Notes: generated from the letters alone by a model not told the origin. Positions 13,593 through 21,501 are shown, counted from the stretch's first letter. The stretch: DNA of 38,973 nt from Candidatus Giovannonibacteria bacterium RIFOXYD1_FULL_48_21 (GCA_001778985.1 MFIU01000003.1:1-38973), one strand, 5' to 3'. A program made the numbers and translations.

Positions 13593-16181
13593 ATGCGGCG
13601 CCACATCAAAATTCTAATTTTTTTGGCGGTCTTGGCAGGGGGTCTTTCCCTGTCTGGAAGCGAAGCCCAAGCTTCACACTGCGCTGTGGCAGCGAGCGGT
13701 ACAGGCTATCTTTTTGAAAATTTCGAGTCGGCGGAGTATGTGAACGGTCTTTTAGTCCTGCATTTCAAGACCAAAATTCCTTTTCCCCAAAGCCAGCGCT
13801 TTCGCACCAACCTTTCTTTTCTGACTGACGAATGCCGGAACGGCACGAATTCTTCTTTCGAGAGAGAAGTTTTCCTGACGACCGGCATCCAGAATTTTTC
13901 CATCCGCTTCACTTCCACCACCACTTTTGAGATTTGGAACGACGAAGCGGACGTCAAGGAAAATTGTTTCAACTGCACCCAGGAAATATTTGCTTCTTTC
14001 CCCGGCTACTACGAGGTGATTTTTCGCGCTTTTACCGCCGACAGCGGGAGCGATTTAAATTCATCTTCCTATAAGATTTTTCAGAACGCGCCAGGGCCGC
14101 CGGTGAAAAACGAGACACTTCCCACGCCGGAAGCCTGCGCTTCCAAGCCGTTCGGAAATTTCGACGCCGAGGGTTTTTTCTTTGATTTCTACGAGCGCGC
14201 CGAATATGTTGACGGACTTCTGGTCTTTCACTTCAGGCTTCTCCCGCCCTCGAACGATGGCCGCAATTGGTTTTCACAGGTGCGTCTTTTTGACCAAAAC
14301 TGTGAAGGCTTGGTTGACGGCTCATTGAATCCTTTGACTTTCATCAAACCTTTCTCACGCTACTACAGCGTGCGTTTCGCGTCGACGACCCACTACGATA
14401 TCTGGAATGACGAGGCCGGTACAAAAGAAACCTGTCCGGCTTGTTCCTTGGACCTTCCGGCAACTCCGGGCGGCTCGGAGGCTTTTTATGTTTCTTTTTT
14501 CTACTCCATCGTGGGGCCGCCCGGCACCAGTAATTTTTTAAGCTCCACTCCGTTCCCAATCAGAGAGCCGGGGCCGGCCAAGCCGGATCCGGTGATTATT
14601 ATTCCAGGGATTTTGGGCTCGTCCGAAAAAAACGACGAGTTTGTGATTGACCCGATTTTCCATACGTATGATGATCTCATTCGTCTTCTCGACGAGGCTG
14701 GTTACACCCCAGGCGAAGACTTATTTACTTTCCCTTATAACTGGGAGCAACCAGTGAGTTTGAACGGAGATGAGCTTGGACAGAAGATTCAGGAAATAAA
14801 AAATATCTGCGGCTGTTCCAAGGTCGATATAATCGCTCATTCAATGGGAGGGCTTGTGGTTCGCTCCTACGCCCAGGGCAACTCCTATCAAAACAACATT
14901 GACCAGATTATATTCGTTGGGACTCCGCACGAAGGCTCTTCTTTCGCCTATCTTTTGTGGGATGGTGGAGATTTGACGCCCGTGATACCTCCAACTACAT
15001 CAGACAGATTTCTAGAACTTTGGCTTAATATGAAATCTATTTTTTCCGGATTTACAAGCAAGTTTTCTTACATAAGGAACAATGTTTTTTCAGTGCAGGA
15101 TTTGTTGCCGATTTACAATTACTTGAAAGACGATGATACCGGCATAGTCAGAAATTATCCTGAAAATTATCCGCGAAATCTCTTATTGGAACTATTGAAT
15201 TCCGCAAGTTCAGAAGCCAGATTGAACGAGCGCGGAATTAGAATTACCAATATTGCAGGCAATATTGAGCCGAATTTTGTTGATGGCGAGCAGATTGATT
15301 TGACGCTCGGGAATATTCGAGTGGTTGATGACCCTTCTCGGCTTCCGAAATGGGAGCACGGCTATCCTGAAAATTATGAGGTTCCGTTTACTGACCATGG
15401 TCTGGAGTTTGTGGAAGGAGATGGACGTGTTTCGATTAACAGCACCATTCATTCCTTTGCATCTATAGGGATTACCAAAGCGGATATTGATCTCCACTCC
15501 AATCTAATAAAAGGCGTTGCCTGGCCAGAGATTTCCAAAGCTCTTTTTGGGACGCCGGCTCCTGAAGAGTTGCCGCAGATTGCGATAAATGATATTTTGG
15601 TTATTCCGGTCTTCTCGCCGGTTGATATTCAGGTAGTTGATCCCTTAGGCAGGAGAGTAGGCAAAGATTTCGGCACGGGTGGAGAGCTTAATGAAATTTC
15701 GCTTGCTTTTTACAGCGGCACAGAAGAAGAGTTTGTGACTATTCCCAATCCCTTAGATGGCGAGTACAAAATTCAGACCCAGGGAACTGGTTCTGGAGGT
15801 TCTTACACAGTTGAGATAAACTATATTACAGAGGCGACTTCAACTGTAGCGGAATTCACCGGGGAGACCGCGCCAGGAGTTGTTTCGGATATTGATTTTA
15901 CCTTCACCAGCTCGACCCCCGAAACTCTCGGATTTGAAATTACGATTGACGATGTTATTGCAGATGTTGAAATGTGCTATGACCTCGGCTGGATTACAAA
16001 GAAAAGCGTTAAAAAAAACCTAATTAAAGAGCTTGAGAAAATTATAAAGAAAAAGAAAGAAATTAGTCAGAAGACTTTAGAGGGCTTTATTAAAAAACTT
16101 GAAAAAAATCATCCCAAACACATCAACGACCAATGTTTTAATTTATTGAAAGAAGATGTCGAGTGGTTATGGAATAATTGA
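13593..16181 (+). CDS. Secreted LCAT/PGAP1-like alpha/beta hydrolase with duplicated N-terminal domain
   Basis: 862 residues if started at 13593 (MRRHIKILIF); the ATG at 13584 lies too close to the -10 box. A signal peptide ends near SEAQA. Two related domains of about 150 residues follow, each with a [ENF]-x-ERAEYVxGLLVxHF start and a W-N-D-E-A-xxKExCxxC segment. Then comes an alpha/beta hydrolase core: PVIIIPGILGS, nucleophile elbow AHSMGG (Ser about residue 417), and GTPHEGS. A beta-rich region and a Lys-rich helical C-terminus complete it. The family includes phospholipases and acyltransferases; substrate unknown. Cys pairs suggest export and disulfides. Confidence 0.82.
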   Translation: MRRHIKILIFLAVLAGGLSLSGSEAQASHCAVAASGTGYLFENFESAEYVNGLLVLHFKTKIPFPQSQRFRTNLSFLTDECRNGTNSSFEREVFLTTGIQNFSIRFTSTTTFEIWNDEADVKENCFNCTQEIFASFPGYYEVIFRAFTADSGSDLNSSSYKIFQNAPGPPVKNETLPTPEACASKPFGNFDAEGFFFDFYERAEYVDGLLVFHFRLLPPSNDGRNWFSQVRLFDQNCEGLVDGSLNPLTFIKPFSRYYSVRFASTTHYDIWNDEAGTKETCPACSLDLPATPGGSEAFYVSFFYSIVGPPGTSNFLSSTPFPIREPGPAKPDPVIIIPGILGSSEKNDEFVIDPIFHTYDDLIRLLDEAGYTPGEDLFTFPYNWEQPVSLNGDELGQKIQEIKNICGCSKVDIIAHSMGGLVVRSYAQGNSYQNNIDQIIFVGTPHEGSSFAYLLWDGGDLTPVIPPTTSDRFLELWLNMKSIFSGFTSKFSYIRNNVFSVQDLLPIYNYLKDDDTGIVRNYPENYPRNLLLELLNSASSEARLNERGIRITNIAGNIEPNFVDGEQIDLTLGNIRVVDDPSRLPKWEHGYPENYEVPFTDHGLEFVEGDGRVSINSTIHSFASIGITKADIDLHSNLIKGVAWPEISKALFGTPAPEELPQIAINDILVIPVFSPVDIQVVDPLGRRVGKDFGTGGELNEISLAFYSGTEEEFVTIPNPLDGEYKIQTQGTGSGGSYTVEINYITEATSTVAEFTGETAPGVVSDIDFTFTSSTPETLGFEITIDDVIADVEMCYDLGWITKKSVKKNLIKELEKIIKKKKEISQKTLEGFIKKLEKNHPKHINDQCFNLLKEDVEWLWNN

Positions 16182-16183
16182 TT

Positions 16184-16585
16184 ATGAATCAGAATAAAAA
16201 ATTAACTCAAGTTCAGAAAGGGACACTAGTTATATTTTTAACAGCATTGTTAGTTTACTTCACTGGAGACTTTTTCGGCTCGATTTTAGGTAGCTTTCCT
16301 AAATTATACCGTTTTGGCGGTGCGCTTATTGGGACTACTGAACAGTATAGATACATCTTCGGCCTTTTAATTTCTCCAACCTTCTTTCTTTCTCTATTTC
16401 TTTTTCTTTTAACTAAAAAGGGGGAAATCATACTTCGAAGGATTTTATTTGCACTAATCGCGCTTGTTGTGATTGTGAATGCCGCCATCGGCCTTTCTAG
16501 CATCATTTTCTCCGCGGCTTTCATTGTTGCGGGTTATCTCTTGGCGCGATTCATGCTTCACCTAAAGACGTTACTATTTGGTTGA
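16184..16585 (+). CDS. Small polytopic membrane protein, function unknown
   Basis: 133 residues with four hydrophobic helices. ATG at 16184 is preferred; a TTG at 16178 overlapping the hydrolase stop is the alternative. No family recognised. It follows the hydrolase by 2 nt and is clearly more AT-rich than the genes before 15 kb, as is the nuclease gene after it. Confidence 0.65.
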   Translation: MNQNKKLTQVQKGTLVIFLTALLVYFTGDFFGSILGSFPKLYRFGGALIGTTEQYRYIFGLLISPTFFLSLFLFLLTKKGEIILRRILFALIALVVIVNAAIGLSSIIFSAAFIVAGYLLARFMLHLKTLLFG

Positions 16586-16612
16586 AATTTTGCGGAGGAA
16601 CTCAGTGATTCT

Positions 16613-17101
16613 ATGAAAAATGAGTTTCTTTTTTATTTCCCCGAACTTTTTGAAAAATGGAAAGCGAAAAGACTCCAACGAACTTGGCGGCGAAAATTTC
16701 GTAAGATATTTGACAAAGATGATTTACGCATTGCGCTTACGCAGCCGCGATATCATTTTGGAGAATGGTTTGTAGCCATTCATTATGCGAATAAAGGTTA
16801 TAAAGTTTTAGTTGAAAAATATCTGTATAGAAATCATTCAAGAAAATTCAAAATAATTTCTAGATTTTTTACGCCACAGCAGATTGGAATCTTAAAGTAC
16901 CCGAATCCGCGTCATCAATCACCAGACCTTTTTGTCTATCGTGACAAGAAATTCTTTTTTGTGGAGGTAAAACTTGGCAAAGATAGATTGAGACGTTCCC
17001 AGAAAAACTGTTTCAAAAATATCGAGAAGAAACTTAGATGCGAAGTGAAGGTATTTTACTTGAAACCTTCAGCAGAGGCAGCTGAGAATTACCGAGGTTG
17101 A
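16613..17101 (+). CDS. VRR-NUC/PD-(D/E)XK nuclease-like protein
   Basis: 162 residues, strongly basic. The C-terminal half reads SPDLFVYRDKKFFFVEVKLGKDRLRRSQ, the PD...(x)n...ExK core of the restriction-endonuclease-like fold, and the RxSQ that follows is typical of VRR-NUC domains, which cut structured DNA. The N-terminal part (ITQPRYHFGEWFVAIHYANKGYKVL-like) supplies the first helix and strand of the same domain. No helicase or methylase is adjacent. Low GC suggests recent acquisition. Confidence 0.72.
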   Translation: MKNEFLFYFPELFEKWKAKRLQRTWRRKFRKIFDKDDLRIALTQPRYHFGEWFVAIHYANKGYKVLVEKYLYRNHSRKFKIISRFFTPQQIGILKYPNPRHQSPDLFVYRDKKFFFVEVKLGKDRLRRSQKNCFKNIEKKLRCEVKVFYLKPSAEAAENYRG

Positions 17102-17126
17102 ATCTCGATAACGGCCCCTCCTCTTT

Positions 17127-17144
17127 GCTTCGATATATCGAAGC
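17127..17144. promoter_or_regulatory. 18-bp palindrome GCTTCGATATATCGAAGC (copy 1)
   Basis: Perfect dyad between the convergent ends of the nuclease and TrpR-like genes; identical to 17626-17643. It lies downstream of both genes, where a simple operator role is not obvious. Confidence 0.7.
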
Positions 17145-17183
17145 AGAGATCGCACCTTTGCGTCTAATCTGTAAATGCGAGGT

Positions 17184-17600
17184 CTATGGCTTGTCGAGCA
17201 TTCGCATCACGTTGGTCCATCGGCCCCGGCCGCGCGGCGGGAGTCCCATCCTCAAAAGTCTTTCAATTTCTTCCCAAAACTTTTTCTTTTCTTCTTTCGT
17301 TTTAATGCCTTTCATAATTACGTCAAAAGGCTGTGTCTTTGTCATCTTCCAAAATCGGCTAGAAGTTGAGGGACTTACCTTTAAGGCTTTCTCTATCGCC
17401 CTAAAAGAATAGCCTCTCTTGAGCATCATAATGATGGCAAGCCGTTTTGCCAACATCACCCGCTCCGTCGGGGTCAATAATTCTCGCAAAAAACCACTAA
17501 TATCATCGCGAGTTTTAAGTCCAGAGATAGTATTTATAAACTCGTTAGTCATCCGCTTAAAAATATTTTTCTTTACTCTTTTCCTGGAGATATGCGGCAT
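17184..17600 (-). CDS. TrpR/YerC-type DNA-binding regulator
   Basis: 138 residues from the ATG at 17600 (MPHISRKRVKKNIF); an upstream TTG at 17654 would translate the operator. LTPTERVMLAKRLAIIMMLK with GYSFRAIEKALKVSPSTSSRF is the TrpR-superfamily helix-turn-helix as in YerC/YecD proteins. The C-terminal extension (EEIERLLRMGLPPRGRGRW) is also seen in CPR members of the family. Target genes are unknown; the identical palindromes before (17626) and after (17127) the gene suggest autoregulation and possibly more. Confidence 0.85.
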   Translation of the reverse strand: MPHISRKRVKKNIFKRMTNEFINTISGLKTRDDISGFLRELLTPTERVMLAKRLAIIMMLKRGYSFRAIEKALKVSPSTSSRFWKMTKTQPFDVIMKGIKTKEEKKKFWEEIERLLRMGLPPRGRGRWTNVMRMLDKP

Positions 17601-17625
17601 ATATACAACAATACCATATCCTCCC

Positions 17626-17643
17626 GCTTCGATATATCGAAGC
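17626..17643. promoter_or_regulatory. 18-bp palindrome GCTTCGATATATCGAAGC (copy 2), operator candidate
   Basis: Perfect dyad 25 nt upstream of the TrpR-like start codon, where it would cover the -35 region if the TATTGT at about 7 nt before the ATG is the -10 box. Good position for autorepression. Confidence 0.7.
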
Positions 17644-17671
17644 GTTACAACCAACTATCAACTATCTAAAA

Positions 17672-18310
17672 TCATGCCAATAAAATTTTCGTGATCGGGC
17701 ATAAGTTATGGGCGTGGGGCCGGGCCGGGCAGAATTTGCGGCCATAGTCAATCGCCATATAGGTGAATTTAAACCAGTCTTTTTTGGGAATTAGCCGCAT
17801 CAAATCTCGCTCAATTTTCACCGGGTCGTTTTCGTCCGTAAGCCCCCAGGCGCGCGAAAGCCGTCTGACATGCGTGTCCACCGCTATCCCCTCCACAATG
17901 CCGTAAGCGTTTCCAAGAACGATATTCGCGGTTTTTCTGGCAACGCCAGGTAAAGTCAAAATCTCTTCCATTGTTTTTGGAATTTTCCCGCCGAATTTTT
18001 CTTTGATAATTCGAGCTGAAGTTAAAATATTTTTGGCTTTCGCCCGGTAAAATCCGGTTGGCCGGATATCTTTTTCAAACTCGCGAATGTCCGCCTTCAC
18101 GTAATCTTCAAGTCTTTTATATTTCTTAAAAAGCTTTTCGGTAACTTCGTTCACTTTTTTGTCAGTGCACTGCGCCGACAGAATCACTGCTGCCAAAAGC
18201 TCCCAGTTCGAGGAATAATTCAAAACAATTTTGGCGTGCGGAAAAAGCTTTTTGAGCTCGGCTACGATCTTTCTTGCGACTCTCTGTCTTTTTCTTAACT
18301 CTTCAGTCAT
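17672..18310 (-). CDS. nth: Endonuclease III-like DNA glycosylase lacking the usual Fe-S cluster cysteines
   Basis: 212 residues from ATG at 18310, which avoids overlap with the cupin gene. The HhH-GPD motif is intact: LPGVARKTANIVLG (120-133) with catalytic Lys126, and catalytic Asp145 in AVDTHVRRL. It removes oxidised pyrimidines and nicks the strand. The C-terminal Cys-x6-Cys-x2-Cys-x5-Cys loop of classical Nth is reduced to two cysteines (C194, C204), so a 4Fe-4S cluster cannot form in the usual way. All other family features are kept. Confidence 0.92.
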   Translation of the reverse strand: MTEELRKRQRVARKIVAELKKLFPHAKIVLNYSSNWELLAAVILSAQCTDKKVNEVTEKLFKKYKRLEDYVKADIREFEKDIRPTGFYRAKAKNILTSARIIKEKFGGKIPKTMEEILTLPGVARKTANIVLGNAYGIVEGIAVDTHVRRLSRAWGLTDENDPVKIERDLMRLIPKKDWFKFTYMAIDYGRKFCPARPHAHNLCPITKILLA

Positions 18311-18320
18311 CTTTCGATTC

Positions 18321-18701
18321 TCAATCCCCTTTAATAATGCGTTTGGAATCTTCTTCAAAGTGGGTTGTCGAAAATTCAAATAAGTTTGAATCTTCCAGGG
18401 CTATCATCTGGTGCCGCAATCCCTTCGGTATTTCGAGGCAATCGCTGGGATTTAAAATATATGATTTTATTTCTGATCCATTTAAATCGTCTTCCCATCC
18501 AACCCGTATCTCCATTTTGCCCGAGAATAAATAAAATGTCTCGCGCTTTTTTTCATGATAATGAAAGCTGCAACGTTTGCCTTTTTTGAAGAATAAAAGT
18601 TTTCCGCAATATTCCTCATTATTACTGACCCAATCCTCGTGTCCCCATCCTTTTGGATGGTGTTGGGGCTTGTATGGCGCTGGTATTTGGCGTTTGCTCA
18701 T
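18321..18701 (-). CDS. Cupin-fold protein
   Basis: 126 residues from the ATG at 18701 with a GGA-containing upstream region; a TTG at 18752 is less likely because it would overlap the PgeF gene. HYHEKKRETFYLFSGKMEIRVG and, later, CLEIPKGLRHQMIAL are the two cupin motifs with His residues for a metal. The sequence resembles single-domain cupins of the mannose-6-phosphate isomerase C-terminal type, but no specific reaction can be named. Confidence 0.8.
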   Translation of the reverse strand: MSKRQIPAPYKPQHHPKGWGHEDWVSNNEEYCGKLLFFKKGKRCSFHYHEKKRETFYLFSGKMEIRVGWEDDLNGSEIKSYILNPSDCLEIPKGLRHQMIALEDSNLFEFSTTHFEEDSKRIIKGD

Positions 18702-18735
18702 ACTCAATCCGTTGAACACCCGGTGTTTAACATTA

Positions 18736-19449
18736 TTATTCCAACTTGCCAATATAAGCCACCATTGCTCGAATTTCGGCGGGTTTATCTCTTCGATAAG
18801 AAAAATATCTATCTTTTAAACAATATGTGCACTCGCCGGAGTTTTCTACCTTTTCTTTAGGAACCCCAAAAGCCGCAATCTGCTTTTGAATAATGGCGCT
18901 CAGGTCAACAAATGTTTTCCCATCACGTTCGATTATTTCATCATGCCTGCCAAATTCTTTTAAAGCATCTTCTTTCACTTCAAAATGGCAAACTTGTATT
19001 CCTGGGCCAATTCCAATTAATAAATTACTAGCAGTAGCTCCCAATTTACTTAAAATTTCCAAAGCTTTTGAGGTTATATTTTTTGTTACACCTCTCCACC
19101 CTGCGTGCACTAATCCAATAATTCTTATTTCGGGATCAAAAAAATAGATTGGGAAACAATCAGCTACCGTTATGGCCAAAAATAAATTAGGAAATTTTGT
19201 TAAAAGCCCGTCCGTTTTAGGTATAACGATACCCCCGTTATTATAGTCAACCACGGAAACATTTATGCCGTGAATCAAGTCCGCACTTACAACCTTCTCG
19301 TATGGAACACCTAGCTTCTTAAAATGATTATTTCGTCCTATTGGCTCGGCCCCATTCAATATCTGCTTCCCCAGCTCCATCGCCCCATCGGATTTTTCTG
19401 AAATTCCATATCGAAGTCTGGGATATTTTTCGAAAATAGAAAATTTCAT
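18736..19449 (-). CDS. pgeF: Purine nucleoside phosphorylase/laccase-domain protein (YfiH family)
   Basis: 237 residues. Family motifs are in order: VVSADLIHG, the metal-binding VADCFPIYF, LVHAGWRG, and GPGIQVCHFEV; a conserved Cys pair is in GECTYC. Members of this family were first called polyphenol oxidases, and have since been shown to phosphorolyse purine nucleosides and, in E. coli, to remove wrongly incorporated L-Ser from peptidoglycan precursors. Its ATG overlaps the stop of murB (ATGA), which supports the cell-wall link. Confidence 0.9.
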   Translation of the reverse strand: MKFSIFEKYPRLRYGISEKSDGAMELGKQILNGAEPIGRNNHFKKLGVPYEKVVSADLIHGINVSVVDYNNGGIVIPKTDGLLTKFPNLFLAITVADCFPIYFFDPEIRIIGLVHAGWRGVTKNITSKALEILSKLGATASNLLIGIGPGIQVCHFEVKEDALKEFGRHDEIIERDGKTFVDLSAIIQKQIAAFGVPKEKVENSGECTYCLKDRYFSYRRDKPAEIRAMVAYIGKLE

Positions 19450-20363
19450 CCCAAATATTGCACTTCTTCTTCTAATTCGACGCCAAATTTTTTCATGACC
19501 CTGTCCTTCAAAATAATGGCGAGCTTTTTGATGTCCTGCGCCTTGCCGCCGCCGGAATTATAAAATAAATTCGCGTGATGTTTTGCAATCTTAATCCCGC
19601 CCTTCGAAAGGCCCTTGGCGCCGACCACCTCCAGAAGATACCCGGCTGAAACTTTTCCGTACATAACTTTATCCGGCGGTATCTTTTTTTGCGCTGATTT
19701 AGGAAGATTTTTAAAGATTATATTTTTGAAAAAACTCCCCGGACAAAGAAGCGAAGGCCGGTATTTTTTTTCGCGAAGTTTTATAATCTCCCGCGAAATT
19801 CTTGAAAGCTCTTTGGGTTTGCCTTTTTTGAAAGAAAACTCCGCCTCAACTATTGCCCAATTTTTATGCTTTTTAAAAATGCTGTCGCGATAGAAAAACC
19901 TGCAGGCGCGGCGCGAAAGCCAGCGAAAATTTCTCCCATCAAAAATCCGAACTCGGCGTAAATTCTCGCAAATTTCCTGACCGTAGGCGCCGGCGTTGCC
20001 GTAAATCGCTCCAGCGATTGTTCCGGGGATTCCCGCCATCCGTTCCACCCCTCCCAGTCCGAGCCGGTTTATTTTTCTGATAAAGGCTAAGAGCTCATTC
20101 CCCGCCCCCGCGAGAACTTTGCTTCTATCGCGAGAAAATTTTCGAATGTTCGCTTTAATTATAAGGCCCGGAAACCCTTTATCGGAAACAACGAGGTTCG
20201 AACCCGAACCCAGAATATACCACGGGACTTTTTTCTCTCTGGCCCGCCGAAGCGCCTCCAAAAGTTCTTTCTCGCTTTTCGCCTCGCAAAAAAATCTGGC
20301 TGGCCCGCCGATCCCCAAAGTGGTCAAATCTTTCAACGGCTTACTTTTTTGAATACGCGTCAA
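19446..20363 (-). CDS. murB: UDP-N-acetylenolpyruvoylglucosamine reductase
   Basis: 305 residues from a TTG at 20363. FAD-binding segments TTLGIGGPARFF, YILGSGSNLVVSDKGF and GIPGTIAGAIYGNAGAYG are present; the active-site Arg is in FYRDSIFK, Ser in CPGSFFKN, and the acid residue lies in the C-terminal ELEEEV. It makes UDP-MurNAc for peptidoglycan. The TTG start is 8 nt after TATAAT (minus strand, 20377-20372). Confidence 0.93.
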   Translation of the reverse strand: MTRIQKSKPLKDLTTLGIGGPARFFCEAKSEKELLEALRRAREKKVPWYILGSGSNLVVSDKGFPGLIIKANIRKFSRDRSKVLAGAGNELLAFIRKINRLGLGGVERMAGIPGTIAGAIYGNAGAYGQEICENLRRVRIFDGRNFRWLSRRACRFFYRDSIFKKHKNWAIVEAEFSFKKGKPKELSRISREIIKLREKKYRPSLLCPGSFFKNIIFKNLPKSAQKKIPPDKVMYGKVSAGYLLEVVGAKGLSKGGIKIAKHHANLFYNSGGGKAQDIKKLAIILKDRVMKKFGVELEEEVQYLG

Positions 20364-20370
20364 TAGTGTT

Positions 20371-20377
20371 TATTATA
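20371..20377. promoter_or_regulatory. Shared bidirectional -10 box (murB / DUF2238-like)
   Basis: The heptamer TATTATA reads TATTAT on the plus strand (6 nt before the ATG at 20383) and TATAAT on the minus strand (8 nt before the TTG at 20363). Both genes would be leaderless and their promoters could not be bound at the same time. Confidence 0.55.
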
Positions 20378-20382
20378 GAATT

Positions 20383-20940
20383 ATGCTCCTTGGAAGGATA
20401 GCAATAGCCCTCCTTATCCTTTTTGAACTCCTAAACCTAGCGGGTATTTTGAAATTCACTCTGGATTTTTCGTGGCTCGGGCTTTTGGTAACTTCGGTCG
20501 GAAGTTTAATCGTCATCGAAGCCCTCGCCTTATCTCCCCTGCCTTATTTTTTGGCGGCGATCGGACTCTGGCTCGACGCCCTCGGCGACGTGGCGCATCT
20601 TTACGGAAGATTCGATTGGTATGACCAGTTCATGCATCTGGCGGGCGGCGGAATCGTGATGGCGGCTTCTCTCTCGCTTCTCAAAAAGCACGGACAGAAA
20701 TACGCTCTGCCGCTGATTCTGACAATCTTTTTGGCGCTGGGCTTTGTGGCGCTCTTCGGAGATTTTTACGAAATCGAAGAATATCTCGAAGACCGGCTTT
20801 ACCACGGCCGCCAAGTCCGCTTGGGTGGCGGCCCGGACACCGCCGATGATTTACTTTTTAATCTCGTCGGAGGAGTGGCGGTGGGGTTAGTCTATCTTTT
20901 TTCAAAAAAAATTTGGAGCCGGCGGTCAGATTCGAACTGA
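20383..20940 (+). CDS. DUF2238/YjdF-like integral membrane protein
   Basis: 185 residues with about five helices. DWYDQFMHLAGGG and, later, EIEEYLEDRLYHG with GPDTADDLLFNLVGG are the charged signatures of DUF2238-type inner membrane proteins (D-x-x-x-H-x-x-x-G and D-T-x-x-D-x-x-x-N). Function of the family is not established. The last five codons overlap, on the opposite strand, the T arm of the tRNA-like 3' half at 20914-20951, and the C-terminus WSRRSDSN is encoded by it. Confidence 0.75.
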   Translation: MLLGRIAIALLILFELLNLAGILKFTLDFSWLGLLVTSVGSLIVIEALALSPLPYFLAAIGLWLDALGDVAHLYGRFDWYDQFMHLAGGGIVMAASLSLLKKHGQKYALPLILTIFLALGFVALFGDFYEIEEYLEDRLYHGRQVRLGGGPDTADDLLFNLVGGVAVGLVYLFSKKIWSRRSDSN

Positions 20941-20951
20941 CGACCTGTTTA
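20914..20951 (-). other. tRNA-like 3' half (T arm, acceptor strand, CCA)
   Basis: Minus strand: GTCAG-TTCGAAT-CTGAC T arm, acceptor strand CGCCGGC, T, then an encoded CCA (20916-20914). Its partner would need a 5' GCCGGCG strand, which the 5' half at 21057-21095 (GCCAGGA) does not have. Confidence 0.6.
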
Positions 20952-20965
20952 CCCCGTTAGAAATG
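20952..20965 (+). repeat. 14-bp inverted repeat, left arm
   Basis: CCCCGTTAGAAATG, perfectly complementary to 21043-21056. The two arms close exactly around tRNA-Thr(TGT). Confidence 0.85.
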
Positions 20966-20971
20966 TCGATG

Positions 20972-21043
20972 AGCCGACGGAGGGATTCGAACCCACGACC
21001 TACGGTTTACAAAACCGTTGCTCTACCACTGAGCTACGTCGGC
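20972..21043 (-). tRNA. tRNA-Thr(TGT), enclosed by an inverted repeat
   Basis: Complete cloverleaf: acceptor GCCGACG/CGTCGGC, D arm GCTC/GAGC, anticodon arm ACGGT-TTTGTAA-ACCGT with anticodon TGT, T arm GTGGG-TTCGAAT-CCCTC (one T-T mismatch), discriminator T. CCA not encoded. Its first base is shared with the right arm of the inverted repeat. Confidence 0.93.
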
Positions 21044-21056
21044 ATTTCTAACGGGG
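21043..21056 (+). repeat. 14-bp inverted repeat, right arm
   Basis: CATTTCTAACGGGG, complement of 20952-20965. Confidence 0.85.
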
Positions 21057-21095
21057 CGGGCAAAACAACTGCTCTAGCCACTGAGCTATCCTGGC
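21057..21095 (-). other. tRNA-like 5' half (acceptor strand, D arm, start of anticodon arm)
   Basis: Minus strand: GCCAGGA-TA-GCTC-AGTGGCTA-GAGC-A-GTTGT..., a normal tRNA 5' half that stops being tRNA-like in the anticodon arm and runs into the inverted repeat. The matching 3' acceptor strand (TCCTGGC) is not found nearby. Confidence 0.6.
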
Positions 21096-21500
21096 CTACC
21101 CTGGTTTATCTTTTGTCCCGTTTTTTCCGTTCTTTTTCGCTCCGTTTAGATTCTGCCAGTACTCGGACTTCTCGCCAACATCCAGATTTATATGCCGGCC
21201 CCGGATGTTATCCGCGAGCCATTTGAGGCGCGTTTCCAATTTCAAAACCAAAACGCGCACTTTAGTGACAAGCTTTTCCAAACCCCGCCAGAAAGCCGGC
21301 AGAATCACCTCGTAAAATTTCGTCTCCGCCGGATTATACCAGCGCTCTTTAAGCTCCCGGCGCACCGAAGACGAAGCCGACAATCTTTCCTGAAGCTGGA
21401 TGGCCGGCATTTTTTTTACCTCCCTGAAATATTTTCCGAAAAGAAAAACGGCTCCGGCGGCGGAAAAAACCAACAGCGCTAAATAGAAAATAAATGCCAT
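21096..21500 (-). CDS. Small membrane-anchored protein, function unknown
   Basis: 134 residues: an N-terminal helix (about 3-22), then a basic amphipathic region (FYEVILPAFWRGLEKLVTKVRV) and a polar Lys/Asn/Gly tail. No family recognised; similar short proteins often sit near EF-Ts in CPR genomes (inference). The stop is one base before the tRNA-like 5' half. Confidence 0.6.
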   Translation of the reverse strand: MAFIFYLALLVFSAAGAVFLFGKYFREVKKMPAIQLQERLSASSSVRRELKERWYNPAETKFYEVILPAFWRGLEKLVTKVRVLVLKLETRLKWLADNIRGRHINLDVGEKSEYWQNLNGAKKNGKNGTKDKPG

Positions 21501-21501
21501 A

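Noticed and set aside
20963-21226. Plus-strand ORF starting MSMSRRRDSNPRP
   Set aside because: RRRDSNPRPTVYKTVALPLS is the usual false translation of the antisense strand of a tRNA gene.
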